From positions 1,736,001 to 1,800,000 of the forward strand of contig NZ_JBHGAP010000001.1 in assembly GCF_042610495.1 (NCBI RefSeq): a stretch of DNA of 64,000 nucleotides. The letters run 5' to 3'. Origin of the DNA: RU20A sp042610495 (lineage in GTDB: Bacteria > Pseudomonadota > Alphaproteobacteria > Rhizobiales > Rhizobiaceae). Both the position numbers and the translations under genes were made by a program. Of this stretch, positions 8,105-18,350 are shown in pieces. The notes beneath the pieces were generated by a model that was given only the letters and a program-made list of their open reading frames with translations, did not search any database and was not told where the DNA came from. How positions within the stretch are numbered: position 1 is the first letter of the stretch; the number at the start of each line of letters is the position of its first letter.

Positions 8105-8154
8105 GCCGGTTTCCATCAGATGAAATCAATCGGCCAGCATTCCGAAGGAACGCT

Positions 8155-8180
8155 GGAGCGCGATGGCGCGCGCTCCTTTG
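8155..8180 (+). terminator. Possible terminator after glmM
   Basis: An 8-bp GC stem (GGAGCGCG / CGCGCTCC) with a 6-nt loop is followed only by TTTG. It is weak as an intrinsic terminator but correctly placed, 50 nt past glmM. Confidence 0.35.
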
Positions 8181-8332
8181 CAAGCAAAACATAAGCAAGA
8201 AATAGGTAATTGAATTAGCCCTTATATTGGCGCTAAATGAAAAACAAAACGCATCTTTCCAAAGAGAGTAAATCGCAATACCTTCCCTGCGGGAGAAATT
8301 TAATTTCAGTAACAATAATGGCGGAGGAAGCA

Positions 8333-8716
8333 ATGAACACGTTTCTCAGGGCAGCGTTCGGCGTCTTGATTTTTTCGGCAGCGACAGCAACAGCCGCCGA
8401 AAAAGACATGACTAAAGTAGATTTTGAGAACCTTTTGAAGGACGGAAAGACACTTCAACTCGGAGGCAAAGGCATGGGCTACACAGGAAGCTTGGTGCTG
8501 ACCTCCGACGGCAAAGCCTCCGGATCAGCGCTCCCCGATGGTGGGCAGAAGATCGATATCGTTGGTACATGGCGTATCAAGGACAATAAATTCTGCCGGA
8601 CATGGGAAAAGCTCGACGGCGGAAAGGAGATTTGTGAGCGCTGGAGGCTTGTCGCTCCGAACAAGGTAGAAGTCTACCAGGGCAAAAAGAAGATGGGCGT
8701 CAATAGCTGGAATTAA
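8333..8716 (+). CDS. Small periplasmic protein, unrecognised family
   Basis: The product has 127 residues. A signal peptide (MNTFLRAAFGVLIFSAATATAA) is followed by a roughly 105-residue domain with GTWRIKDNKFCRTWEKLDGGKEICERW, whose two cysteines may pair, and a basic tail (YQGKKKMGVNSWN). The start is set by a strong GGAGGAAGC Shine-Dalgarno at 8333. Base and codon use (AAA, AAT, ATT) and the 150 bp upstream are clearly more AT-rich than the neighbours, which suggests acquisition by transfer. It lies between glmM and the second OMP gene and appears monocistronic. Confidence 0.75.
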   Translation: MNTFLRAAFGVLIFSAATATAAEKDMTKVDFENLLKDGKTLQLGGKGMGYTGSLVLTSDGKASGSALPDGGQKIDIVGTWRIKDNKFCRTWEKLDGGKEICERWRLVAPNKVEVYQGKKKMGVNSWN

Positions 8717-8865
8717 ACAGCAGACGAGGATTTTAATACACTGAAATTCAGAAGGTGCGTTTCGTTGCTGTTTAAGTCGTCCACCGCGGTCGGGGTAAAC
8801 AAACTATGAAGTTTTACCGGCACTTGGGGGAGAAGGCGTAACGATTTGAAGGCTCGGTATTAACG

Positions 8866-8880
8866 TTAAGCGACGCTTAA
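8866..8880 (+). promoter_or_regulatory. CtrA box upstream of OMP copy 2
   Basis: TTAAGCGACGCTTAA is an exact TTAA-N7-TTAA site, perfectly palindromic, followed by CCAT. An extra TTAA lies at 8860-8863. It ends 84 nt before the OMP start at 8964, the same spacing as at OMP copy 1. Confidence 0.68.
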
Positions 8881-8963
8881 CCATTCTTCTTCATCATGTT
8901 CTCCAATTCCAGCGACAAGGCTTTCGCTCGTGGCCGCGTCGAGAGAGATATTGGAGTGAGACC

Positions 8964-9815
8964 ATGAAGTACGGATTGATGGGTGTTGCTGTCCTTCTCG
9001 CCAGCAGCACCGTGGCCTTTGGCGCCGACCTTTATCAGCCCCCCGTTGAGCAGCCGATCGTCGATCAGCCGGTCGTTGCCCAGCCCGTCGCATCCGCGGG
9101 CGGCTGGTATCTGCGTGGTGACGTGGGCTATTCCTACACGAAGATGCGCGGCGCGCACTTCTTCCAGGGCTCGAACGGCAGCGTTGCAAACTTCGCCTCG
9201 GCCAAGGTCGACAACACCTGGACCGGCGGCATCGGCGTCGGCTACCAGGCCACCAGCTATCTGCGCGGCGACCTGACGCTCGACTACTTCGGCAAGTCCG
9301 ACTTCCGCGGCTCGACCATCGGCAGCTGCGGCGTCTCGCTGAACTGCACCTCGCGTGACATCACCTCCTTCTCGGCGCTGAGCCTGATGGCCAACGCCTA
9401 TGTCGATCTCGGCACCTACTATTCGATCACGCCCTATGTCGGTGGCGGTATCGGTGGCACGCGCGTGAAGTGGGACAAGCTGCGCAACACCAGCTGCGAC
9501 AGCAGCAATCCGGCCAATTGCGACACGACCGTGGAGCATGGCGGCGGCGAGAACTGGCGCTTCACCTACGCCCTCATGGCCGGTGCTTCCGTCGACATCA
9601 CCTGCGATCTCAAGGCCGACGTCGGCTATCGCTACCGCCGCGTTCTAGGCGGCAACATGTTCGGCTACGCCCAGAATGGCGGCCCGGGCTACGACAAGGG
9701 CTTCAACATGCATGAAGTCCGCGCCGGCCTGCGCTACTCCCTCGGTGGCTGCGCCGAGCAGGTCGCCTATGAGCCGCCGCCGGTTTCCTACGAACCGCCC
9801 CCGGTCTTCAAGTAA
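8964..9815 (+). CDS. Omp25/RopB-like outer-membrane beta-barrel protein (copy 2)
   Basis: The product has 283 residues. A signal peptide ends near AFGA, followed by a short Gln/Pro/Val repeat (QPIVDQPVVAQPV). The barrel runs from WYLRGDVGYSY to MHEVRAGLRYSL and aligns block for block with the protein at 188-1072. Unlike copy 1 it does not end on the last strand: it adds GGC and two YEPPPV repeats, presumably a periplasmic tail. Paired cysteines sit in predicted loops (SCGVSLNC, SCDSSNPANC). The Shine-Dalgarno GGAGTGAG supports the start. It has its own CtrA-box promoter and terminator. Confidence 0.9.
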   Translation: MKYGLMGVAVLLASSTVAFGADLYQPPVEQPIVDQPVVAQPVASAGGWYLRGDVGYSYTKMRGAHFFQGSNGSVANFASAKVDNTWTGGIGVGYQATSYLRGDLTLDYFGKSDFRGSTIGSCGVSLNCTSRDITSFSALSLMANAYVDLGTYYSITPYVGGGIGGTRVKWDKLRNTSCDSSNPANCDTTVEHGGGENWRFTYALMAGASVDITCDLKADVGYRYRRVLGGNMFGYAQNGGPGYDKGFNMHEVRAGLRYSLGGCAEQVAYEPPPVSYEPPPVFK

Positions 9816-9841
9816 GCCGGGACGCGACGATGATGCTCTCG

Positions 9842-9872
9842 AAAGGCCGTCCCGTCATGGGGCGGCCTTTTG
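9842..9872 (+). terminator. Terminator after OMP copy 2
   Basis: The stem AAAGGCCGTCCC / GGGGCGGCCTTT, with one or two imperfect pairs, has a short loop and TTTT, 27 nt after the stop codon. It isolates the OMP from ybgF. Confidence 0.7.
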
Positions 9873-10041
9873 CGTCGGGATGTCCGTCGTGCAACGGATC
9901 GGCGAAAGGACTGTGCGATGCCTTAAGAATTCCCTATTTTTCCCTAAGCCTCCTGCCAATCCGATCGCATCCGTGCTTGGTTTGGCAACCGTTCCAACGA
10001 CCGCCCGACCGGGCGGGAACCCACTCAGACAGGAAAACGAG

Positions 10042-11037
10042 ATGAAGCAATTCGTCGTGGCAACGATGATCGCGCTTTCTGCCTGCTGCGCCTCGGCCGC
10101 ATCCTCCATGGCCGGTCCGCTCAGCGCCTTCCAGGTTCCGGCCGTTTCCGGCCAGACCGAAGCCTACGGGCTGCCCGTCATCCGCGTGCAGACCGAAGCC
10201 GGCCGCGTCAGCCAGCTTGAGGAACAGATCCGTCAGCTGAACGGCCGCATCGAGGAAATGAGCTTCCAGCTCCTGCAGATGCAGGAACAGATCCGCAAGT
10301 TCCAGGAAGACAACGAGTTCCGCTTCCAGGATCTGGAAAAGGGCGCCGCCGGCCACAAGAAGCAGGGTGCCATCGAAACGCCGCCCTCCACAGAGCAGCA
10401 GGCCACCGTCACGCCCGGCGTGACGGATGGAGCCGCCTCCGCCGTCGATCCCTCGACGGCGGGCGCCGGCCAGCAGGCCACGACCGGCGCACCGCCGGAA
10501 ACGCTCGGACAGATCATCTTCGACGAGAACGGCAATCCGGTCGCCGCCAATCAGGACCAGCAGGCCTCGAGCCTCCCGGGCGTCGCGACCGCCACGCCGC
10601 CGGCGACACAGGGCACGGCCACCCAGAGCAAGCCGCAGCAGAGCGCTTCCCTCGACAACCCCTCCGACCTCTACCAGGTCGCCTACGGCCATGTCCTGTC
10701 CGGCGATTACGCCCAGGCCGAGCAGGAATTCAGAGACTATCTCGACATCTTCCCGAAGGGCGAGAAGGCAGCTGACGCCAATTTCTGGATGGGCGAGGCG
10801 CAGTATTCGCAGGGCAAGTTCTCCGAATCCGCCAAGACCTTCCTCAACGCCCACCAGGCGTTCTCCGCCTCGCCGAAGGCACCCGAAATGCTTCTCAAGC
10901 TCGGCATGTCGCTCGCCCAGCTCGATAACAAGGAAACCGCCTGCGCAACGCTGCGCGAAGTCGGCAAGCGCTATCCGAATGCCTCCTCCGCCGTGAAGGC
11001 CAAGGTCAAGAGCGAGCAGGGCCGTCTTGCCTGCTGA
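10042..11037 (+). CDS. ybgF: Tol-Pal accessory protein CpoB/YbgF
   Basis: The product has 331 residues. A signal peptide (MKQFVVATMIALSACCASAAS) is followed by a trimerising coiled coil (QLEEQIRQLNGRIEEMSFQL, about residues 60-100). A Gln/Ala/Pro/Thr-rich linker and three C-terminal TPR-like repeats follow (SDLYQVAYGHVLSGDYAQAE through LGMSLAQLDNKETAC). In E. coli CpoB couples Tol activity to septal peptidoglycan synthesis. The Shine-Dalgarno AGGAAAAC supports the start. Its stop overlaps the tilS start by 11 nt. It normally follows pal; here it is separated and inverted. Confidence 0.92.
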   Translation: MKQFVVATMIALSACCASAASSMAGPLSAFQVPAVSGQTEAYGLPVIRVQTEAGRVSQLEEQIRQLNGRIEEMSFQLLQMQEQIRKFQEDNEFRFQDLEKGAAGHKKQGAIETPPSTEQQATVTPGVTDGAASAVDPSTAGAGQQATTGAPPETLGQIIFDENGNPVAANQDQQASSLPGVATATPPATQGTATQSKPQQSASLDNPSDLYQVAYGHVLSGDYAQAEQEFRDYLDIFPKGEKAADANFWMGEAQYSQGKFSESAKTFLNAHQAFSASPKAPEMLLKLGMSLAQLDNKETACATLREVGKRYPNASSAVKAKVKSEQGRLAC

Positions 11038-12484
11038 GGCGGCACCGGCACAGTCCGCCACCGACCATGCCGAAGGCGCCGATCCGGCCGCCACGCAGAC
11101 CGTCGCCGACCGAACAGGCGAGCCGGTCCATGACATTGCGGGGAAGGACACGCCAGCCAGGGCCAAGCCGGCCGCTGCCGGAGCCACCGTCGCGCTAAAG
11201 ACGTGCTCGCCCGTCGAAACGGCGTACCGCTTCCTTGCCACCCTGACCCGGCCCGGTCCCCTTCTCGTCGCCGTTTCCGGCGGCAGCGATTCTCTCGCCC
11301 TTCTCCTCGCGCTTGATGCCGCCCGCCGCACCCTGCCGCCGGCAGAGGCGAACCACCCTCTCCTTGCCGTCACCATCGATCACGGTCTGCGCGCCGAAGC
11401 AGCCATCGAGGCCGCGGCCGTCGCGCAGCTCTGCGCCGCGCGCTCCATTCCCCACGAAACCCTTCGCTGGACCGGCGCCAAACCGCAGACAGGCCTGATG
11501 GCCGCCGCTCGCGAGGCGCGCTATCGCCTTCTGGCCGGTGCCGCCCGCCGCCACGGCGCCATCGCGATCCTCACGGCCCACACCTTGACGGATCAGGCCG
11601 AAACCCGCGCCATGCGGCAGAGCCGCTCCGGCGATATGGCCGATGACGGCATGGCTGACGCTGTGCTGCACACGCAAAGTGGCATCTGGATCATCCGGCC
11701 CTTCCTCGGCCTTGCCCGCGCAACGCTGCAAGCCTTCCTGCGGACCGAGGGCGAAGGATGGATCGACGATCCCTCCAACGCCGATCCGCGCTACGAACGC
11801 GCCCGTCTGCGCCTCTCCGGCGCTGTATCCGAAGAGAGCCCGACGACCGCCACGCGCGAGCGGGAAAGCAGGGAGGCCGCAGCGCTGCTTGCCGATCACC
11901 TGCATCTGCCCGTACCGCGAATCGCATGCCTGGCGCCCGCCTTCCTCGACGCGCTGGAACGGCCCGCCGCTCGCCGCGCGCTCTTCACCCTTACCCGCGT
12001 CATCGGTGGCCGCGTCCATGGTCCAGGCCGGGCCGCCGAAGACCGCATTCTCGCCTTTCTCGCCAACGGCAGCCTCGATCGCCGCAGCGCCGGTCGCGTG
12101 GTCTTCGATCGCCGCCGCGACGGCCTCTGGCTCTACCGCGAGGCACGCGGCCTGCCCGACCTTGCGCTGGCACCCCGCGACTGCGCCGTCTGGGACGGTC
12201 GCCTGCGCGTCGAAAACCGGCGCGAAACGCCCGTCCGCGTCACGGCCACCACGGATCTTTATGCCACCGAGGCGGGCCTCATCGGCGCGGGCATCCCCCG
12301 CGCCATCGCCAGACGCGCCGCGCCGGCAGAACCCGTTGACCTCTCCGACGCCAATGTCGGGCACGTTCCGGTGCTGGCTCCATGGGACACCTTTTTGCCG
12401 CGTTTCGACCTGACACTCGCAGACCTGCTGGCCAGGCGCGCCGGGCTTCCCGCCTTCCCGCCCTTGCCCGCCGCGACAAATTAA
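11027..12484 (+). CDS. tilS: tRNA(Ile)-lysidine synthetase TilS
   Basis: The product has 485 residues. TilS converts C34 of tRNA-Ile(CAU) to lysidine with ATP and lysine so that AUA is read as isoleucine. The N-type PP-loop SGGSDS is at residues 84-89 and ITAHTLTDQAETRAMR matches the family. The first 60 residues are Ala/Pro-rich and not family-like. The listed start is a TTG overlapping ybgF. It is translationally coupled to ybgF by overlap and lies 117 bp upstream of ftsH. Confidence 0.92.
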   Translation: MPAEAAPAQSATDHAEGADPAATQTVADRTGEPVHDIAGKDTPARAKPAAAGATVALKTCSPVETAYRFLATLTRPGPLLVAVSGGSDSLALLLALDAARRTLPPAEANHPLLAVTIDHGLRAEAAIEAAAVAQLCAARSIPHETLRWTGAKPQTGLMAAAREARYRLLAGAARRHGAIAILTAHTLTDQAETRAMRQSRSGDMADDGMADAVLHTQSGIWIIRPFLGLARATLQAFLRTEGEGWIDDPSNADPRYERARLRLSGAVSEESPTTATRERESREAAALLADHLHLPVPRIACLAPAFLDALERPAARRALFTLTRVIGGRVHGPGRAAEDRILAFLANGSLDRRSAGRVVFDRRRDGLWLYREARGLPDLALAPRDCAVWDGRLRVENRRETPVRVTATTDLYATEAGLIGAGIPRAIARRAAPAEPVDLSDANVGHVPVLAPWDTFLPRFDLTLADLLARRAGLPAFPPLPAATN

Positions 12485-12514
12485 CGGATTTGCTGGCATG
12501 GCGGGCGGTTTGCC

Positions 12515-12542
12515 TTGGCAAGCTGGCGACACGACCCTATGT
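12515..12542 (+). promoter_or_regulatory. Candidate sigma-70 promoter of ftsH
   Basis: TTGGCA and CTATGT are separated by 16 bp in the 117-bp gap before ftsH. The same CTATGT -10 form occurs before tkt. Confidence 0.4.
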
Positions 12543-12601
12543 TAGGGACAAGCGGAACGCGCCCTCTGCGCGTGTCCAGACATGAGGTTCCGGGGAGTTC
12601 G

Positions 12602-14533
<1,932 letters not shown>

Positions 14534-14554
14534 GGCGTGAGCATACTGGACATG

Positions 14555-14583
14555 AAAAACGCGGCTCCCGGGCCGCGTTTTTC
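14555..14583 (+). terminator. Terminator after ftsH
   Basis: The stem AAAACGCGGC / GCCGCGTTTT has a loop of about 6 nt and a U-rich end. The symmetric A/T flanks allow it to act in both directions, serving ybgC on the opposite strand as well. Confidence 0.8.
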
Positions 14584-14608
14584 GTTTGTGCCGTGTGTTG
14601 TGCCCGCC

Positions 14609-15049
14609 TCACGCAGCGCCGGTAAACCGCGCGGCCAGCGGCTCCGGCAGCCGTCGCGGCCGGCCCTTGCCGTTGATGACGGCGATGATGACACGGGCGG
14701 CGATCAGCAGCGTCTCGTCCCGGCGAATGGTCTGGACGAGGATCATCTTTGCGCCGCCAGCCTTTTCCGTCCGCGTCTCGATTGTCAGGATATCGTCCAT
14801 GCGTGCAGGCGCCTTGAAGTCGATCTCCATGCGGTGCACGACGAAGACGAGACCTTCCGTATCGCCCTCCACCGCCATCGCCGCCTGCTCGACGCCGAGA
14901 AGCCTCAGATAATCGGTCCGCGCCCGCTCCATGAAATGCAGGTAGCGGGCGTGGTAGACGACGCCGGAAAAATCCGTGTCCTCGTAATAGACCCGCTGCA
15001 CCAGCCGGTGCCCCTCGCCCGTCAGCTCGCCGGAAAGCGCAATCTGCAT
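14609..15049 (-). CDS. ybgC: Acyl-CoA thioesterase YbgC
   Basis: The product has 146 residues with a single hotdog fold. The YYEDTDFSGVVYHARYLHFMERARTDYL segment contains the catalytic Asp of the 4-hydroxybenzoyl-CoA thioesterase/YbgC family. YbgC is linked to Tol-Pal operons in many proteobacteria and hydrolyses short acyl-CoA or acyl-ACP thioesters. Here it closes the ruv-side operon, 11 nt after the NUDIX gene, and has been parted from tolQ by about 9 kb of inverted genes. Confidence 0.93.
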   Translation of the reverse strand: MQIALSGELTGEGHRLVQRVYYEDTDFSGVVYHARYLHFMERARTDYLRLLGVEQAAMAVEGDTEGLVFVVHRMEIDFKAPARMDDILTIETRTEKAGGAKMILVQTIRRDETLLIAARVIIAVINGKGRPRRLPEPLAARFTGAA

Positions 15050-15060
15050 GTCCGCCTCCC

Positions 15061-15597
15061 CTATGCCCGGCGCGCGGCGGCCAGTTCGGCCCGGTCGAGG
15101 TCGCCATCGTCAAAGACGAGATGTTCGGTCGCCTCCGGCAGGCTTTCGATCCGGTCCTTGAAGAAATAGGGCGGAATGTCGAGCGCCGTCAGGGCAGCGC
15201 GCGTCGCCGGCACCCATTTGAACTCCAGCTCGTTTCCGCCATCCTCCAGCCGATGGACGATCCCGCCCGCCGGATCGAAGGGAAACATCTGCGGAATGGT
15301 CATGCGATAATAAAAACCGAGCTCATGCCAGCGGCGCTTCTCGTAGTGGAAAAAGTTCTCAACCACGAACAGCAGCGTGCCGACCTCGACCTCCACGCCA
15401 AGCTCCTCGATCATTTCCCGCCGCAACGTGTCTGCGGAAGTCTCGCCGATTTCGGCGCGGCCGCCCGGAAAGGTCCAGAACGGCTCGTGCACGGCGCGAT
15501 GCACCAGCACATGGCCCTCGCGAAACCCGAGTCCGGCAATACGATAGTTGAAACGCGACGGCTTGGCGTCGATGCGGATCATGCGGCGCTTGGCCAT
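15061..15597 (-). CDS. NUDIX hydrolase
   Basis: The product has 178 residues. The full NUDIX box is present (GGRAEIGETSADTLRREMIEELGVEV, about residues 45-70), with the REMIEELG core that binds the divalent cation. Flanking segments FNYRIAGLGFREGHVLVH and FFHYEKRRWHELGFYYRM point to the general ADP-ribose/nucleotide pyrophosphatase-like subset, but the substrate cannot be named from sequence. It lies 21 nt after the phosphoesterase gene and 11 nt before ybgC on the same strand. Confidence 0.9.
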   Translation of the reverse strand: MAKRRMIRIDAKPSRFNYRIAGLGFREGHVLVHRAVHEPFWTFPGGRAEIGETSADTLRREMIEELGVEVEVGTLLFVVENFFHYEKRRWHELGFYYRMTIPQMFPFDPAGGIVHRLEDGGNELEFKWVPATRAALTALDIPPYFFKDRIESLPEATEHLVFDDGDLDRAELAAARRA

Positions 15598-15618
15598 CAG
15601 CGGGCTCCTCTTCGAATG

Positions 15619-16518
15619 TCAGCCGAGTTCAACGATCACGATTTCCGGCGGCACGCCGAAGCGGATCGGCAAACCCGTGCACCCGAGCCCGCCCGAAACG
15701 ACGAGATTGCGCCCTTCCTCCACGATGTGACCGTAGCGGTAGCGCCCGCCGAACTCGGAAGGCACCATCGGTGCCCGGCCGAACATCTGCACCTGCCCGC
15801 CATGCGTATGGCCGCTGAGCGTGATCGAAACACGGTCCGGCATGGTGGCGAATATATCGGGCTCATGCGCCATCATGATGATCGGCGCGTCATCGGTAAT
15901 GCCAGCCATCGTCTTCGGAAGATCGGCGAGGCTGCGGGTCTCGTACGAGAAGTCGGCCTGCTGGCGGCGCAGAGCTCTCTGGTCCTCAAGCCCGGCGATC
16001 CAGAACGGGCGTCCGTCCTTCTCAAGTCGCCTGGCCTCGTTGGAATAGACCAGAAGGCCGCGTCGTCTGAGCATTCGATGCAGGAAGGTCTCCGGCAGTT
16101 GCTCGGCCTGCGCCGTGCCATCCTCCCACCAGTCATGGTTCCCCAACACGGCATGGACGCCGAGCGGGGCCGAAAGGCGCGACAGCGGCAGCAGCCATTC
16201 ATCATGCGGGATCGCCCGACCGCCAAGGCTGATGCCTTTGACATAGTCCCCCAGGAGCACGATGATGTCACCGCCGAGCCCGTTGGCCTTCTCCACCAAA
16301 GCGCTGACCCTCTTTCCGTCCATCCAGGGCCAGCAGGCATGGATATCGGCCAGCGCCACGATCTTGAGCTTCAGGTCCGCTGGCCAGTTGGGCGGCGTGA
16401 TCCGGTAGCTTGTGGTCAGAAGTCGCATCGGCTCGATGCCGACCGCATAGCTCGCCGTTGCAAAGCCGACGGCGCCGACGCCCGAGAGCAGGCCGAGGAA
16501 ATGGCGGCGCGTGAGCAT
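15619..16518 (-). CDS. Tat-exported metallophosphoesterase
   Basis: The product has 299 residues. The N-terminus MLTRRHFLGLLSGVGAVGF is a twin-arginine signal or anchor. The calcineurin-like core has ALADIHACWPWM (a variant of the D-x-H motif), LLGDYV, GNHDWWEDG, the MMAHEPDIF segment and a C-terminal GHTHGGQV. This fits the YkuE/YaeI-like subfamily of periplasmic-facing phosphodiesterases, some of which act on lipids such as UDP-diacylglucosamine; the substrate here is unknown. Its ATG overlaps the ruvB stop by one base (TAATG), so translation is likely coupled. Confidence 0.9.
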   Translation of the reverse strand: MLTRRHFLGLLSGVGAVGFATASYAVGIEPMRLLTTSYRITPPNWPADLKLKIVALADIHACWPWMDGKRVSALVEKANGLGGDIIVLLGDYVKGISLGGRAIPHDEWLLPLSRLSAPLGVHAVLGNHDWWEDGTAQAEQLPETFLHRMLRRRGLLVYSNEARRLEKDGRPFWIAGLEDQRALRRQQADFSYETRSLADLPKTMAGITDDAPIIMMAHEPDIFATMPDRVSITLSGHTHGGQVQMFGRAPMVPSEFGGRYRYGHIVEEGRNLVVSGGLGCTGLPIRFGVPPEIVIVELG

Positions 16519-17558
16519 TACTCGTCCTCGGTGAACAGGCGGAACTGCGCAGCTTCCATGTCCTTTGGCGGCTGCAGGCCGAGATGCTTCCAGGCATTGG
16601 CCGTCAGCACGCGCCCGCGCGGCGTGCGCTGGATGAAGCCCTGCTGGATGAGATAGGGCTCGATAATGTCCTCGATTGCGTCGCGCGGCTCGGAAAGACC
16701 CGCCGCGATCGTCTCGATGCCAACGGGCCCGCCGCCGAAGTTGACCGCGATCATGTTGAGATAGCGCCGGTCGAGCTGGTCGAGGCCGAGACTGTCCACG
16801 TGCAGCCGCGTCAGCGCCTCGTCGGCGATCTCCTTCGTCACGGCTTCGGCCCGCGCCACTTCCGCAAAGTCGCGCACGCGCCGCAGCAGGCGGCCGGCGA
16901 TGCGTGGTGTGCCGCGCGCACGCCGCGCGATCTCGCGCGCGCCGGCATCGGTCATGCCAAGCCCCATCAGCCGCGCACCGCGCCGGACGATCAGTTCCAG
17001 TTCCTCGACCGTGTAGAAATTCAGCCGCACCGGAATGCCGAAGCGGTCGCGCAGCGGCGTGGTCAGGAGCCCGAGGCGCGTGGTGGCGGCAACGAGGGTA
17101 AATTTCGACAGGTCGATCTTCACCGAGCGCGCCGCCGGCCCCTCGCCGATGATGAGGTCGAGCTGGAAATCCTCCATGGCCGGATAAAGGATTTCCTCCA
17201 CCGCCGGATTGAGCCGGTGGATTTCGTCGATGAAGAGCACGTCGCGCTCCTCGAGATTGGTGAGAAGCGCCGCAAGGTCGCCGGCTTTCGCGATAACCGG
17301 ACCGGAGGTGGAGCGGAAATTGACGCCGAGTTCCTTCGCCATGATCTGCGCCAGCGTGGTCTTCCCAAGGCCCGGCGGCCCGACGAAGAGCACGTGGTCC
17401 AGCGCCTCGCCGCGATTTTTCGCCGCCTCGATGAAGATCTTGAGGTTGGCGCGCGCCTCGGCCTGCCCGGTGAACTCGTCGAGCGTCTGCGGCCGCAACG
17501 CCGTATCCACATCCTCGCCGCGTTTGTCGGGCGCCACCAGCCGGGAAGCTTCACTCAT
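16518..17558 (-). CDS. ruvB: Holliday junction branch migration helicase RuvB
   Basis: The product has 346 residues, full length. It is a hexameric AAA+ motor that drives branch migration of RuvA-bound Holliday junctions. Walker A GPPGLGKT is at 60-67, Walker B LFIDEIHRL follows, sensor 1 is the ATTR segment, and the C-terminal winged helix contains GFIQRTPRGRVLT. It is 174 nt downstream of ruvA, and that gap holds no gene. It is followed with a one-base overlap by the phosphoesterase gene. Confidence 0.98.
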   Translation of the reverse strand: MSEASRLVAPDKRGEDVDTALRPQTLDEFTGQAEARANLKIFIEAAKNRGEALDHVLFVGPPGLGKTTLAQIMAKELGVNFRSTSGPVIAKAGDLAALLTNLEERDVLFIDEIHRLNPAVEEILYPAMEDFQLDLIIGEGPAARSVKIDLSKFTLVAATTRLGLLTTPLRDRFGIPVRLNFYTVEELELIVRRGARLMGLGMTDAGAREIARRARGTPRIAGRLLRRVRDFAEVARAEAVTKEIADEALTRLHVDSLGLDQLDRRYLNMIAVNFGGGPVGIETIAAGLSEPRDAIEDIIEPYLIQQGFIQRTPRGRVLTANAWKHLGLQPPKDMEAAQFRLFTEDE

Positions 17559-17732
17559 GCAAACAGGTCCAGTCCATTACGAGCGAGGGTGCCGTGGCAG
17601 ACACGGCGTTTCCAACCGCTGGTCGCCGATGGCGCCGAAAACAAGGCACCGGCGCTGCGGACGATCGATCGACCGCTTATGCGCGATGGTAGCCGATTTG
17701 GAAACCACCCGCCGGCATTTCCATCAAAGCAC

Positions 17733-18350
17733 TTATCGTGCCAGTTCCTTGAGGCCGAGGCGGATCAGCTTGGCGCTGTCGGCGCCCTCGCCGCCATTCT
17801 TGAGCGCCGCCGCCACCGCATTGGCAGCCTGGTCGCGCGAATAGCCGAGATTGGTCAGCGCTGACACGGCATCGGCAACCGGCGCGCTCGCGACGCCCTC
17901 CCCGATCTCCTGCTTGAGACCGATGGACGCCGCTGCCTCGCCCGCAAAGGCCGGCGCCTTGTTCTTCAATTCCGTGATGAGGCGGATCGCGACCTTGGGC
18001 CCGACACCGGGCGCACGCGAAACCGCCGTCTTGTCCTGCAACGCGATGGCATTGGCAAGCTCGCCCGGCGTCAGCGTGGACAGAACCGCCAGCGCCACCT
18101 TCGAGCCCACGCCCTGCACGCTCTGCAACAGACGGAACCATTCGCGCTCCAGCGCACTCAGAAAACCGAAGAGCCGCAACTGGTCCTCGCGCACATAGGT
18201 CTCGATGAACAGCACCGCCGCCTCGCCGGCCGAGCCGAGCTTGCCGAGCGTGCGCGACGAGCAATAGGCCACGTAGCCCACGCCGTGCACGTCGATCACC
18301 ACATGATCCTCGCCGATCTCGTCGATGGTGCCTTTGAGTTTGCCGATCAT
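17733..18350 (-). CDS. ruvA: Holliday junction DNA-binding protein RuvA
   Basis: The product has 205 residues. The N-terminal OB domain (MIGKLKGTIDEIGEDHVVID) is followed by two helix-hairpin-helix motifs (LLQSVQGVGSKVALAVL and ISR-like APGVGPKVAIRLITELK) and a C-terminal RuvB-binding domain (ALTNLGYSRDQAANAV). The start codon overlaps the vapC stop as ATGA, so ribosomes finishing vapC could re-initiate on ruvA. In related genomes ruvA directly follows ruvC; here vapBC lies between. Confidence 0.97.
   Translation of the reverse strand: MIGKLKGTIDEIGEDHVVIDVHGVGYVAYCSSRTLGKLGSAGEAAVLFIETYVREDQLRLFGFLSALEREWFRLLQSVQGVGSKVALAVLSTLTPGELANAIALQDKTAVSRAPGVGPKVAIRLITELKNKAPAFAGEAAASIGLKQEIGEGVASAPVADAVSALTNLGYSRDQAANAVAAALKNGGEGADSAKLIRLGLKELAR

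Noticed and set aside
6083..8116. 677-codon minus-strand frame opposite glmM
   Set aside because: It is a mirror frame of a fully conserved glmM; the composition is typical of GC-rich shadows.
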